Assembly: GCA_021795795.1 (NCBI GenBank) | Contig: JAJYPA010000326.1 | Location: forward strand, 1-8,851 | Origin: Pseudomonadota bacterium | Lineage (GTDB): Bacteria; Pseudomonadota; Gammaproteobacteria; Halothiobacillales; Halothiobacillaceae | Length of the DNA stretch: 8,851 bases | Reading direction: 5' to 3' | Part shown: one piece after another, positions 1 through 5,244 of the stretch | How the letters are laid out: each line of letters starts with the position of its first letter | Position numbering within the stretch: position 1 is the first letter of the stretch | The notes under the pieces: generated by a model | What the model saw: only the letters and a program-made list of their open reading frames with translations | Told to the model about the DNA's origin: nothing | Database searches by the model: none | Position numbers and translations under genes: made by a program

Positions 1-1388
1 TCGCCATCGAGGTCTGCGAAGAACTCCGCAGCCAGGGCGTCGCCGTCTCGCTGATCACCGGCGAAGAACGCGATATCGACCCGCAGGCCCGCGTGGTCTG
101 TTCGACCATAGAAATGCTGGATGCCAACCAGCACTACGCGGTCGGAGTAATCGACGAAATGCAAATGATCGCCGACACTCAACGCGGATGGGCGTGGACA
201 CAGGCGCTTTTTGAGATGTCGGCTGACCGTCTTTTTGTGTTGGGTAGTCCATCCGTCGAGTCCTTGCTGAAGGATTTTGCGGAAACCACAGGGGATATCT
301 TAACCCTGCATCGCACCCAACGATTCACTCCATTGAAGATGAAGCCACAGCCCATAGCGCCGAAGTCCGTACAGGCGGGCACCATATTCGTGGTTTTCTC
401 GCGCAACTCGGTTATCCGTTGGGGCGAGTATTTTCGTGGAAACGGGCACTCGGTCGCTCAGATCTATGGTGCCATGCCACCGGAAGTACGGCGCGAAGAA
501 GCCCGGCGATTCCGCGCCGGCGAAGCGGATATCCTGGTCGCCACCGACGCCGTGGCCATGGGGCTCAACCTCCCGGCCCACACGGTGGTCATAGGCGAAA
601 GCGAAAAATACAACGGTCAGACCAGCACCGCCGTACCCAAGCCATTGGTCCGCCAGATCGCCGGGCGAGCGGGCCGCTATGGGCACCATGACGCCGGCTT
701 TGCCGCAGGCGCGGATGCGCTGATCCATCGCCACATGCAAAGCGCGCTCAGCGGCCAGGACGAACAGTTCACCTTCCCACTGCCGAATGTAGCACCCACC
801 CGTGGCTGGGTCGCTAATGCCATGGATATCGCCCCGGAGACAACCGTCAGCGACCTGCTCACGGCATGGCAACAAACTGTGAAGGGCTCCCGTTGGTTTC
901 GCTGCGTCGATTTGTCAGATATGCTGGAGAAATCCCGTATTCTGGACGGCATCGAAGGCTCCTGCCGTTTGCCCATGGCGGAACGTCTGCAGATTTTGAC
1001 GGCACCAGTGGATGTACGTGCTGGACAAATGCATCATTTTCGAACCATGGTTACTGGCATTCTGGAAAGTCGCCAGATTATGTCGCCGGTGTCTGGCGCT
1101 GGTCCGCATGCACGCACGGAAGACCTGGAGTCCGCATACAAGCACCTTTCTTTATATTGTTGGTTCCACTATCGTTATCCGTCGGCGTTCCCGGAGATCG
1201 GCAAGGCCACCGTCGAGAGAACCCGATGCGTCAACCAACTGATCGCCCACATTCGCCAGGGACTGAAGCGTCACTGCAAAACCTGCGGAAAGGTGCTCCC
1301 AGCCAAGGGTGTTTTTGGCATTTGCGACCGTTGCTATCAGGCGCAGCGGCGGCAACGTCAATGGGACCGAGACGACAGTTATTACTAA
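1..1388 (+). CDS. SUV3-like SF2 (DExH) helicase, 5' end outside window
   Basis: The frame is open from base 3 with no start in view, so the N-terminus, including the Walker A motif, lies upstream of the window. Visible helicase motifs in order: the CTIEML-like stretch CSTIEML (from about 99) with VIDEMQMIAD, the motif II variant DEMQ (153-164), where SUV3/SUPV3L1 proteins have DEIQ; the RecA-2 domain with DILVATDAVAMGLNLP (528-575); and motif VI QIAGRAGRYG (654-683). The sequence AQIYGAMPPEVRREEARRF is typical of this family. The C-terminus holds a four-cysteine zinc ribbon (Cys codons at 1275, 1284, 1323, 1332) and a basic tail, not part of the core helicase. SUV3 helicases unwind RNA and some DNA duplexes with ATP and work with an exoribonuclease in mitochondria. 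The bacterial role is not known to me; nucleic-acid unwinding is the safe statement. The stop TAA is at 1386-1388 and the next ORF has an SD overlapping it, suggesting an operon. Confidence 0.85.
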   Translation, partial: AIEVCEELRSQGVAVSLITGEERDIDPQARVVCSTIEMLDANQHYAVGVIDEMQMIADTQRGWAWTQALFEMSADRLFVLGSPSVESLLKDFAETTGDILTLHRTQRFTPLKMKPQPIAPKSVQAGTIFVVFSRNSVIRWGEYFRGNGHSVAQIYGAMPPEVRREEARRFRAGEADILVATDAVAMGLNLPAHTVVIGESEKYNGQTSTAVPKPLVRQIAGRAGRYGHHDAGFAAGADALIHRHMQSALSGQDEQFTFPLPNVAPTRGWVANAMDIAPETTVSDLLTAWQQTVKGSRWFRCVDLSDMLEKSRILDGIEGSCRLPMAERLQILTAPVDVRAGQMHHFRTMVTGILESRQIMSPVSGAGPHARTEDLESAYKHLSLYCWFHYRYPSAFPEIGKATVERTRCVNQLIAHIRQGLKRHCKTCGKVLPAKGVFGICDRCYQAQRRQRQWDRDDSYY

Positions 1389-1400
1389 GGAGTCACCACA

Positions 1401-1526
1401 ATGGAAGAGGAATCAGTGGACGGACTGTTTACCAAAAAACGCGGAAAGCCCCGGCGTTCAGGCCGGGGATGGATAGCGCGGCGGCGAGACGGTTTAACGC
1501 CGTCGGAGTCACCCATCCGACGATAA
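1401..1526 (+). pseudogene. short ORF truncated by an IS605-type left end
   Basis: ATG 1401 sits 8 bases after AAGGAG (1387-1392), which overlaps the helicase stop, so a real translated gene once began here, coupled to the helicase. Only about the first 11 codons (MEEESVDGLFT) look native. From about 1433 the sequence matches the left end of the IS element at 3999-4068, so the following residues (RGKPRRSGRGWIAR) are IS sequence read as protein; the intact left end read in the same frame also gives RGKPRRSGRG. The 41-residue product is therefore probably a truncated remnant. The fragment at 1540-1701 could be the rest of the same gene, but this cannot be shown. The original function is not recognisable. 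Confidence 0.5.
1433..1522 (+). repeat. solo IS200/IS605-type left-end relic with tandem hairpins
   Basis: Bases 1440-1480 match the complement of the intact IS left end (about 4022-4062) at nearly every position, including the signature gttcag loop between GC-rich arms and the following ggatagcgcgg. Three hairpins are visible: CCCCGGC-gttcag-GCCGGGG (1449-1468), GACGG-tttaacg-CCGTC (1488-1504; the intact end has GACGG/CCGTC at 4007-4021), and CGTCGGA-gtcaccca-TCCGACG (1501-1522). The base run TTTAC (1428-1432) stands just outside, resembling the TTAC-type target used by some members of the family. No matching right end, tnpA or tnpB is seen nearby in this orientation, so it is a lone end or a decayed element related to, but not identical with, the intact one. 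Confidence 0.65.
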
Positions 1527-1539
1527 AAAACGTCCGTGA

Positions 1540-1701
1540 AAGCCGGGATTATGGCTCGAAGCCTTTTTGATTCAGGATGAGATTGGCTTTCTTGAGTTCG
1601 CATTTGCTTATTTCAGCGAAAATCCCAATGTAACGTATGCTCTGCATGACCTTGTGCGGGGCACCATGGAAGGGGAAATAGTTCCGGTGAATGTCCAGTA
1701 A
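1540..1701 (+). pseudogene. 3' fragment of an unidentified reading frame
   Basis: This frame is open from 1540 (after TGA 1537) to TAA 1699-1701, 53 codons, and its translation is protein-like: it contains FLEFAFAYFSENPNVTYALH and then DLVRGTMEGEIVPVNVQ. There is no ATG before the internal Met and no SD near TTG 1567. It looks like the C-terminal remnant of a gene whose 5' part was lost, possibly the one that starts at 1401 and is interrupted by the IS left end; the two frames differ by one base, so a non-multiple-of-three insertion would be needed. Family not recognised. Chance openness over 53 codons cannot be excluded. Confidence 0.35.
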
Positions 1702-1717
1702 GCTGGCACTTTCCTTG

Positions 1718-1723
1718 TATAAT
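1718..1723 (+). promoter_or_regulatory. -10 hexamer TATAAT ahead of the 1804 gene
   Basis: A consensus TATAAT lies 80 bases before ATG 1804, in the region after the 1699 stop. No good -35 is present at 16-18 bases upstream, so an activator or another sigma contact would be needed. If used, it would give the 1804 gene (and formerly the exonuclease behind it) its own promoter, separate from the helicase operon. Confidence 0.4.
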
Positions 1724-1803
1724 GCACATATCGCTTCTCTGGCGGAAGGCAAGACGGAAGCGCTTCACTCGACACTATTGGCACAGGAACAAGGAGAGAC
1801 AAG

Positions 1804-2271
1804 ATGCTAGACATCGATGGGAAAACACCTGTTGCAACTTTTACGGCAGCCGCGGGCCAGGATTACGAATTTGTCGCCGATTACGAACATGATGGGAAGT
1901 ATCTCATATTGTATGGCAACAATGGTGATACATCCACGGCGATTTGTGAGGACGTTGCGGACCTCGCGTACTGGCTGGAATCCCCTGATCTGAACCGTGA
2001 GGACGAGATTATCCAGACCGCCAACGTGCGCGGATCTGACGTGATCGAACCCGCGGACAAAGAATCGGAAGGCCCATTTCTGATCCTCGAGACCCATTAT
2101 TACTACGGGCCGACGGAGCATAGCCATTTCGTGACTGATGAGACTGGGCGCGCAATGGAGTTTGACGATTTGCAAACCGCATGTGTGTGGATTGCCGATG
2201 AAGAGTCTGGTCAGTATTGTTTGGCACATAACGAATATGCCGAACCGAGTTACAAAATTGTTCAGGGGTAA
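1804..2271 (+). CDS. acidic hypothetical protein, 155 aa
   Basis: ATG 1804 is preceded by AAGGAGA (1791-1797), an excellent SD at normal spacing, which fixes the start. The product is strongly acidic, soluble-looking, with no signal peptide or membrane segment. Two halves show a loosely similar pattern: a hydrophobic strand, then an acidic D(V/L) helix ending in a Trp (EDVADLAYWLES around 48-59; DDLQTACVWIADEES around 121-135), which may be an old internal duplication. The C-terminus (YCLAHNEYAEPSYKIV) is strand-like. I do not recognise the family. The gene looks more AT-rich than its neighbours. Before the IS inserted, its stop TAA (2269-2271) was two bases from the ATG of the exonuclease, so the two were very probably co-translated and may share a task. 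Confidence 0.8.
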   Translation: MLDIDGKTPVATFTAAAGQDYEFVADYEHDGKYLILYGNNGDTSTAICEDVADLAYWLESPDLNREDEIIQTANVRGSDVIEPADKESEGPFLILETHYYYGPTEHSHFVTDETGRAMEFDDLQTACVWIADEESGQYCLAHNEYAEPSYKIVQG

Positions 2272-2275
2272 TCAT
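2264..2275 (+). promoter_or_regulatory. orphaned ribosome binding site and split start codon of the exonuclease gene
   Basis: AGGGG (2264-2268) sits inside the last codons of the 1804 gene, followed by TAATC and the bases AT (2274-2275). The third base of the start codon, G, is now at 4069 on the far side of the IS. Joining 2275 to 4069 gives AGGGG, five bases, then ATG TCA AAA ATC, in frame with the exonuclease. Confidence 0.75.
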
Positions 2276-2318
2276 TTGACATCCTCCCCGGCCTGAAGTC
2301 CGGAGATTCCTACGGCGC
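2276..2318 (-). repeat. IS right end (RE) with imperfect hairpin
   Basis: It lies directly after the tnpB stop. The hairpin has arms CCCCGGC (2286-2292) and TCCGGAG (2299-2305) around the loop ctgaag; one internal and one loop-closing pair are mismatched, unlike the perfect stem of the LE. The minus-strand terminal bases TCAA (2279-2276) are the likely right cleavage site. Confidence 0.75.
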
Positions 2319-3563
2319 TCAATGCAGCGTACTGCACAGAGTCGCTTCGGCGGGTTCCTGCTTCATCGGGGCCGCCCTACCTGCACCGAAGTGCAGGTAA
2401 GGTCTTACATCCCCTCCACAGGCCATGACGGCATGCCCTGCCGCCAGTATGTTGCATGCGGCATTCACATCGGCGTGCGCCGTGTGACCGCAAACAACGC
2501 ACTTCAACCGGGATTGCGTGGTGCGGTTTTCTTTCGCCACGTGTCCACAGGCCGGACAGGTCCGGCTGGTGTTGCGTGGATTCACCGCGACCACGATCCC
2601 GCCGCACCAAGCCTGCTTGTACTCGAGCTGGCGGCGGAACTCGAACCATCCCTGATCGAGGATGGATCGGTTCAGTCCCGCCTTGGCGCGGATGTTTCTG
2701 CCCGGTTGCTCAACCGTCCCCGACGCTGACCTGGACATGTTCCGTACCTGCAAGTCCTCAATCACTACCGCCGCGTGGTTTTTGCTGAGGGTGGTGGAGA
2801 GTTTGTGCAGATGGTCGCGCCGGATGTTGCCGATCCGGGTATGAAGCTTCTGGACGCGGGCTTTGGCCTTGACCCAGTTGCGTGAAAACTTCTGTTTGCG
2901 GCTCATGGCGCGTTGATACCGCGCGAGCCTTTGTGCATGACGCTTAAGCGCATCCACTGGGGCGATGATCTCTCCGGTGGACAAGGCGGCGAAATTCGCC
3001 ACGCCCATGTCCATGCCGACGATGCTGGATGCGGGATGCGCAGGCTGTTCGATTTCGCGCTCGGTCTGGATGCTGATAAACCACTTGCCGCCGCTGAACG
3101 AAACGGTGACATTTTTTACCAGGCCGAGAACCTCTCGGCTGTTGCGGTAGCGCAGCCAGCCCAGCTTGGGCAGGAAGATACGGCCGTCGGCCTGATCGAG
3201 CTTGATCTGCTTCGGGTCGGGATAGCGGAAACTGTCCGACCGGCCTTTCTTCTTGAAGCGCGGGAACTTGGATCGACCGGCAAAGAAGTTGGCGTAGGCA
3301 CGCTCCAAATCCTTCAACGCCTGCTGCAATGGATGCACGGGCGCGTCGGCGAGCCACGCGGTGTCCGGGCTGTTGCGCCACTCGGTGAGCCGCTTGCACA
3401 GCCCTGCGTAACCCACTTTCTTTTCTCCCTGCTCGTAGCGTTCCTTCTGCAACGCCAATGCCTTGTTGAACACGAAGCGGCACGATCCGGAAAAGCGGCG
3501 CATCTGGCGCTGCCGTTCCCCGGTCGGTCGTAGCTCAAACTTGTAGGCTTGGAGTCGTTGCAT
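2319..3563 (-). CDS. tnpB: TnpB, RNA-guided RuvC-like nuclease of IS605 family
   Basis: The protein has 414 residues from the ATG at 3563 (MQRLQAYKFELRPT, the usual family start); the frame stays open further upstream to 3782, but that stretch overlaps tnpA and is not native. Order: N-terminal helix-turn-helix-like/WED part, then the split RuvC domain with Asp185 (GMDMGVANFAALS), Glu269 (VIEDLQVRNMS) and Asp365 (HADVNAACNIL), and a zinc ribbon with Cys336, Cys339, Cys355, Cys358 between the last two. All catalytic residues are intact and length is normal, so it is probably active. TnpB cuts DNA next to a short target-adjacent motif under guidance of an RNA from the RE, which helps the IS survive excision. 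There is no SD; the promoter suggests a leaderless mRNA. Confidence 0.95.
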   Translation of the reverse strand: MQRLQAYKFELRPTGERQRQMRRFSGSCRFVFNKALALQKERYEQGEKKVGYAGLCKRLTEWRNSPDTAWLADAPVHPLQQALKDLERAYANFFAGRSKFPRFKKKGRSDSFRYPDPKQIKLDQADGRIFLPKLGWLRYRNSREVLGLVKNVTVSFSGGKWFISIQTEREIEQPAHPASSIVGMDMGVANFAALSTGEIIAPVDALKRHAQRLARYQRAMSRKQKFSRNWVKAKARVQKLHTRIGNIRRDHLHKLSTTLSKNHAAVVIEDLQVRNMSRSASGTVEQPGRNIRAKAGLNRSILDQGWFEFRRQLEYKQAWCGGIVVAVNPRNTSRTCPACGHVAKENRTTQSRLKCVVCGHTAHADVNAACNILAAGHAVMACGGDVRPYLHFGAGRAAPMKQEPAEATLCSTLH

Positions 3564-3598
3564 GGGTTTAGTATAGTTTGGCCTATGAGAGATGGCAA
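3549..3598. promoter_or_regulatory. overlapping divergent tnpA/tnpB promoters, both leaderless
   Basis: For tnpB (minus strand): TTGCCA (3598-3593), 17 bases, TATACT (3575-3570), then six bases to the ATG at 3563. For tnpA (plus strand): TTGGAG (3549-3554), 17 bases, TATAGT (3572-3577), then seven bases to ATG 3585. The two -10 boxes share four bases, so the promoters should exclude each other. Each transcript would start at or very near its ATG and neither gene has an SD, which points to leaderless translation. Confidence 0.55.
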
Positions 3599-3998
3599 TG
3601 ATATTCGACATGGGCGGCATTGCGTTTTCAAGATGCACGTTCATTTGGTCTTTGTGGCGAAATACCGCCGCAGAGTATTCGATGGCGACGCCATCAACCG
3701 ACTGCGCGCGATCTTCGCCAAAACCTGCGCCGACTTCGAGGCGCAACTGATCGAGATGGACGGCGAGGACGATCATGTGCATCTGCTGGTCGAGTACCCG
3801 CCCAAGGTAGCCGTCTCCAATCTTGTGAACAGTCTCAAGGGCGTATCCAGCCGCCTGCTGCGCAAGGAACGCCCCGACATTCAGAAACGCTATTGGAAAG
3901 GCGTCCTATGGTCGCCGTCCTACTTCGCTTCAAGCTGTGGTGGCGCTCCGATTTCCATCGTGCGCCAGTACATTGAGCAACAGCAAACACCGCACTAA
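3585..3998 (+). CDS. tnpA: TnpA, Y1 HUH single-strand transposase of IS200/IS605 family
   Basis: It has 137 residues from ATG 3585, close to the family norm. HVHLVFVAKYRRRVF (18-32) is the typical first strand. The HUH metal-binding motif is His64-Val-His66 in DDHVHLLVEY, and the nucleophile is Tyr129 in VRQYIEQQ; GGAPISIVRQY is the classical helix around it. TnpA cuts single-stranded LE and RE beside their hairpins and rejoins them without target duplication. All key residues are present. A TTG at 3549 could extend the frame by 12 codons, but that overlaps tnpB and the promoter, so ATG 3585 is preferred. Transcription from tnpA runs on toward the exonuclease gene. Confidence 0.95.
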   Translation: MRDGNDIRHGRHCVFKMHVHLVFVAKYRRRVFDGDAINRLRAIFAKTCADFEAQLIEMDGEDDHVHLLVEYPPKVAVSNLVNSLKGVSSRLLRKERPDIQKRYWKGVLWSPSYFASSCGGAPISIVRQYIEQQQTPH

Positions 3999-4068
3999 AA
4001 CCCAAGGACGGCTACGCCGTCCGCGCTATCCTTCCCCGCCCTGAACGGCGGGGCTTGCCGCGCACCAG
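3999..4068 (-). repeat. IS left end (LE) with two hairpins
   Basis: The main hairpin is ccccgcc-ctgaac-ggcgggg (4034-4053), a perfect 7-bp stem; a second is GACGG-ctacg-CCGTC (4007-4021). The outermost bases (minus strand CTGGTGCGCGG from 4068) follow the target TTGAC. This end also supplies the TTG at 4055 that is now the nearest start for the exonuclease. Confidence 0.75.
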
Positions 4069-4804
4069 GTCAAAAATCCTGATCATCGACACCGAAACCA
4101 CCGGTTTCACCGAACCAGTCGAACCTATTGAGGTGGCTTGGGTCCAACTGGACGCCGGGCTGATATCCAACGACTTAGACCTGGCGCTCGACCTGATGGG
4201 CAGATTCGACCAGCGCTACAAGCCGACCCAACCCATTTCCTTCGGCGCCATGGCCACACACCACATCACCGAAGAGGACCTGGAGGATTGCCCACCGTCT
4301 GCCGATTTTGCATTACCTGAGGACACCACGTTCCTGATCGGGCACAACATCGACTTCGACTGGAAAGCCATCGGCAAGCCGGATGTGCCGCGCATATGCA
4401 CATTGGCGCTTTCCCGCAGGCTCTGGCCGGACGAGATGGGACATTCCCTGGGCGCCATGATGTATCGATTGCTGCACAAGGACGAAGCCAAGGATCTGCT
4501 CAGGAACGCCCATTCCGCCTACCAGGACGTGCTTCTCACCAGGATACTTCTGCAGCATATCTTGGAGAAAATGCCCAAGGTACGCACCTGGGAGAGATTA
4601 TGGGAAGCCTCCGAACGGGCGCGCATACCGGTCACCATGCCTTTCGGCAAACATAAAGGCACGGCCATTGCCGACCTGCCCGCGGATTACTGTGACTGGC
4701 TCCTCAAGCAAACGGATATGGATCCGTATGTGCTGGTAGCTGTGCGGCAGCGTGGAACCACACCGCACGCCAACCGTTGTTCCAGAGCGCAAAGCAGTGG
4801 CTAA
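4055..4804 (+). CDS. DEDDh (DnaQ-like) 3'-5' exonuclease with DUF3820-like C-terminal domain; start disrupted by IS
   Basis: Exonuclease motifs: Exo I IDTETTGFTEPVE (Asp12, Glu14 counting from TTG 4055), Exo II LIGHNIDFDW, and Exo III HSAYQDVLL with the His and Asp of the DEDDh class. Near the C-terminus, MPFGKHKGTAIADLPADYCD plus the following WLL matches the small DUF3820 domain often fused to such nucleases. It should remove nucleotides from 3' ends of DNA or RNA. The native start was ATG (2274-2275 plus 4069), giving MSKILIIDTETTG; the IS split that codon. The frame now begins inside the IS left end: TTG 4055 gives MPRTRSKILI, four residues longer, but with a poor SD (GGCGGGG only one base before it). 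The domain itself is undamaged. Expression may be weak, or may depend on read-through from tnpA. Activity in this strain is uncertain. Confidence 0.85.
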   Translation: MPRTRSKILIIDTETTGFTEPVEPIEVAWVQLDAGLISNDLDLALDLMGRFDQRYKPTQPISFGAMATHHITEEDLEDCPPSADFALPEDTTFLIGHNIDFDWKAIGKPDVPRICTLALSRRLWPDEMGHSLGAMMYRLLHKDEAKDLLRNAHSAYQDVLLTRILLQHILEKMPKVRTWERLWEASERARIPVTMPFGKHKGTAIADLPADYCDWLLKQTDMDPYVLVAVRQRGTTPHANRCSRAQSSG

Positions 4805-4830
4805 ATCCGCTTTGCGTTTGTGCGAAGCGG
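4788..4830 (+). terminator. two mutually exclusive hairpins after the exonuclease gene
   Basis: CGCAAAGC (4788-4795) can pair with GCTTTGCG (4809-4816), or CCGCTTTGC (4807-4815) can pair with GCGAAGCGG (4822-4830, one G-T pair). They share the middle arm, as in terminator/antiterminator pairs. No T-run follows the second stem, so an intrinsic terminator is doubtful; the first arm is inside the coding end. Confidence 0.25.
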
Positions 4831-4954
4831 TTGAGCAAGGTAGTTACGTCTGGCTTGATTAATGTTCGCCCCGCGTATTCGTGGATGAAAAACATGGCCG
4901 GTTTCATATTTCGTGTTACAGTTCACACAACGAACGAAACATAAGGAGCACAAA

Positions 4955-5170
4955 ATGCAGACCAAGAAAAACAGTAAGGACTGCCAGATCATTTCTTTCT
5001 CTGAGGCCAAACTGGAACGCGACGACCGGAAGAAAAACGAAGAAGTCGAAGTCCGACTCCTGAATACCATCTTTCCCGAAGATTTCGAGATCACGGAAGA
5101 AAACCAAGCCGCCGAACTCAGGCTTTTGCAAACCATTTTCCCCGGAGAATTCGAGGCCATGGTTCACTAG
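4955..5170 (+). CDS. small acidic protein with duplicated RLLxTIFP motif, 71 aa
   Basis: ATG 4955 follows AAGGAG (4943-4948) at six bases, which favours it over in-frame starts further upstream. The first 24 residues are basic and polar (MQTKKNSKDCQIISFSEAKL). Then come two near-copies of one motif: EVRLLNTIFPEDFEI and ELRLLQTIFPGEFEA, separated by a short acidic linker. The two DNA copies differ at many third positions while the protein pattern is kept, so the repeat appears to be under protein-level selection. No membrane segment or known domain. Such short repeated helical or linear motifs usually bind a partner twice; the neighbouring helicase or exonuclease is the obvious candidate, but that is inference. 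The 150 bases before it (4805-4954) hold the hairpins above and no clear promoter. Confidence 0.7.
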   Translation: MQTKKNSKDCQIISFSEAKLERDDRKKNEEVEVRLLNTIFPEDFEITEENQAAELRLLQTIFPGEFEAMVH

Positions 5171-5244
5171 TCAAGGCGGGGCAGGGCTAAAAACCGCCGC
5201 CCCGACTCCCGAACGGGAACGCACCACCCACACAGGAGAGACGG

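Larger units (their letters stand above)
2256..2430 (-). ncRNA. probable omega-RNA (reRNA) of TnpB with flank-derived guide
   Basis: In IS605 elements the RNA guide of TnpB is made from the 3' end of tnpB plus the RE, and its guide segment is the DNA just outside the RE. The RE position fixes the guide here: minus strand from 2275, starting ATGATTACCCCTGAAC, which is the complement of the end of the 1804 gene. The 5' boundary is unknown; the value given is an estimate covering the tnpB C-terminal codons that encode DVRPYLH and QEPAEA, a region conserved in nucleotide sequence in relatives. No direct evidence of transcription can be seen. Confidence 0.45.
2276..4068 (-). mobile_element. complete IS605-type element (tnpA and tnpB divergent)
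   Basis: The element is oriented on the minus strand: left end (LE) at 4068, right end (RE) at 2276. It encodes TnpA and TnpB back to back and divergently, the IS605 arrangement. The RE ends, on the minus strand, in GGGGAGGATGTCAA, a 3' end common in this family, and TCAA equals the right cleavage site of IS608. The minus-strand base run before the LE is TTGAC (4073-4069), the likely target. No target duplication is present, as expected for single-strand Y1 transposition. The exact ends are supported by excision in silico: joining 2275 to 4069 rebuilds the exonuclease ATG. All catalytic residues of both proteins are present, so the element may be active. Confidence 0.88.

Noticed and set aside
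300..875. Long minus-strand open frame opposite the SUV3-like helicase
   Set aside because: It lies antisense to clear helicase motifs, its translation has no recognisable domain, and GC-rich coding DNA commonly gives such frames.
1434..1480. KKRGKPR-type basic motif of the 1401 ORF as a DNA-binding motif
   Set aside because: The same residues are obtained when the intact IS left end is read in that frame, so they derive from the IS.
866..1570. Second plus-strand frame of 234 codons overlapping the helicase C-terminus
   Set aside because: Its translation is low in family-like features while the other frame carries the zinc ribbon and helicase sequence; it also runs into the IS relic.
1551..1570. 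GGCT-cga-AGCC followed by five T as an intrinsic terminator
   Set aside because: The stem has only four base pairs with a three-base loop, too weak, and it lies within the protein-like frame 1540-1701.
3564..3782. N-terminal extension of tnpB by 73 codons
   Set aside because: The extension is antisense to tnpA, and the family N-terminus MQRLQAYKFEL begins at the ATG at 3563 just after a well-placed -10 box.
2271..4073. Target-site duplication around the IS
   Set aside because: None is seen and none is expected for IS200/IS605 elements, which insert as single strands without duplication.
5171..5244. GC-rich stretch with CGGGGC/GCCCCG and CCCGAACGGG as terminator between the small gene and helicase
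   Set aside because: Stems are short, no T-run follows, and the following gene has its own SD; co-transcription is more likely.
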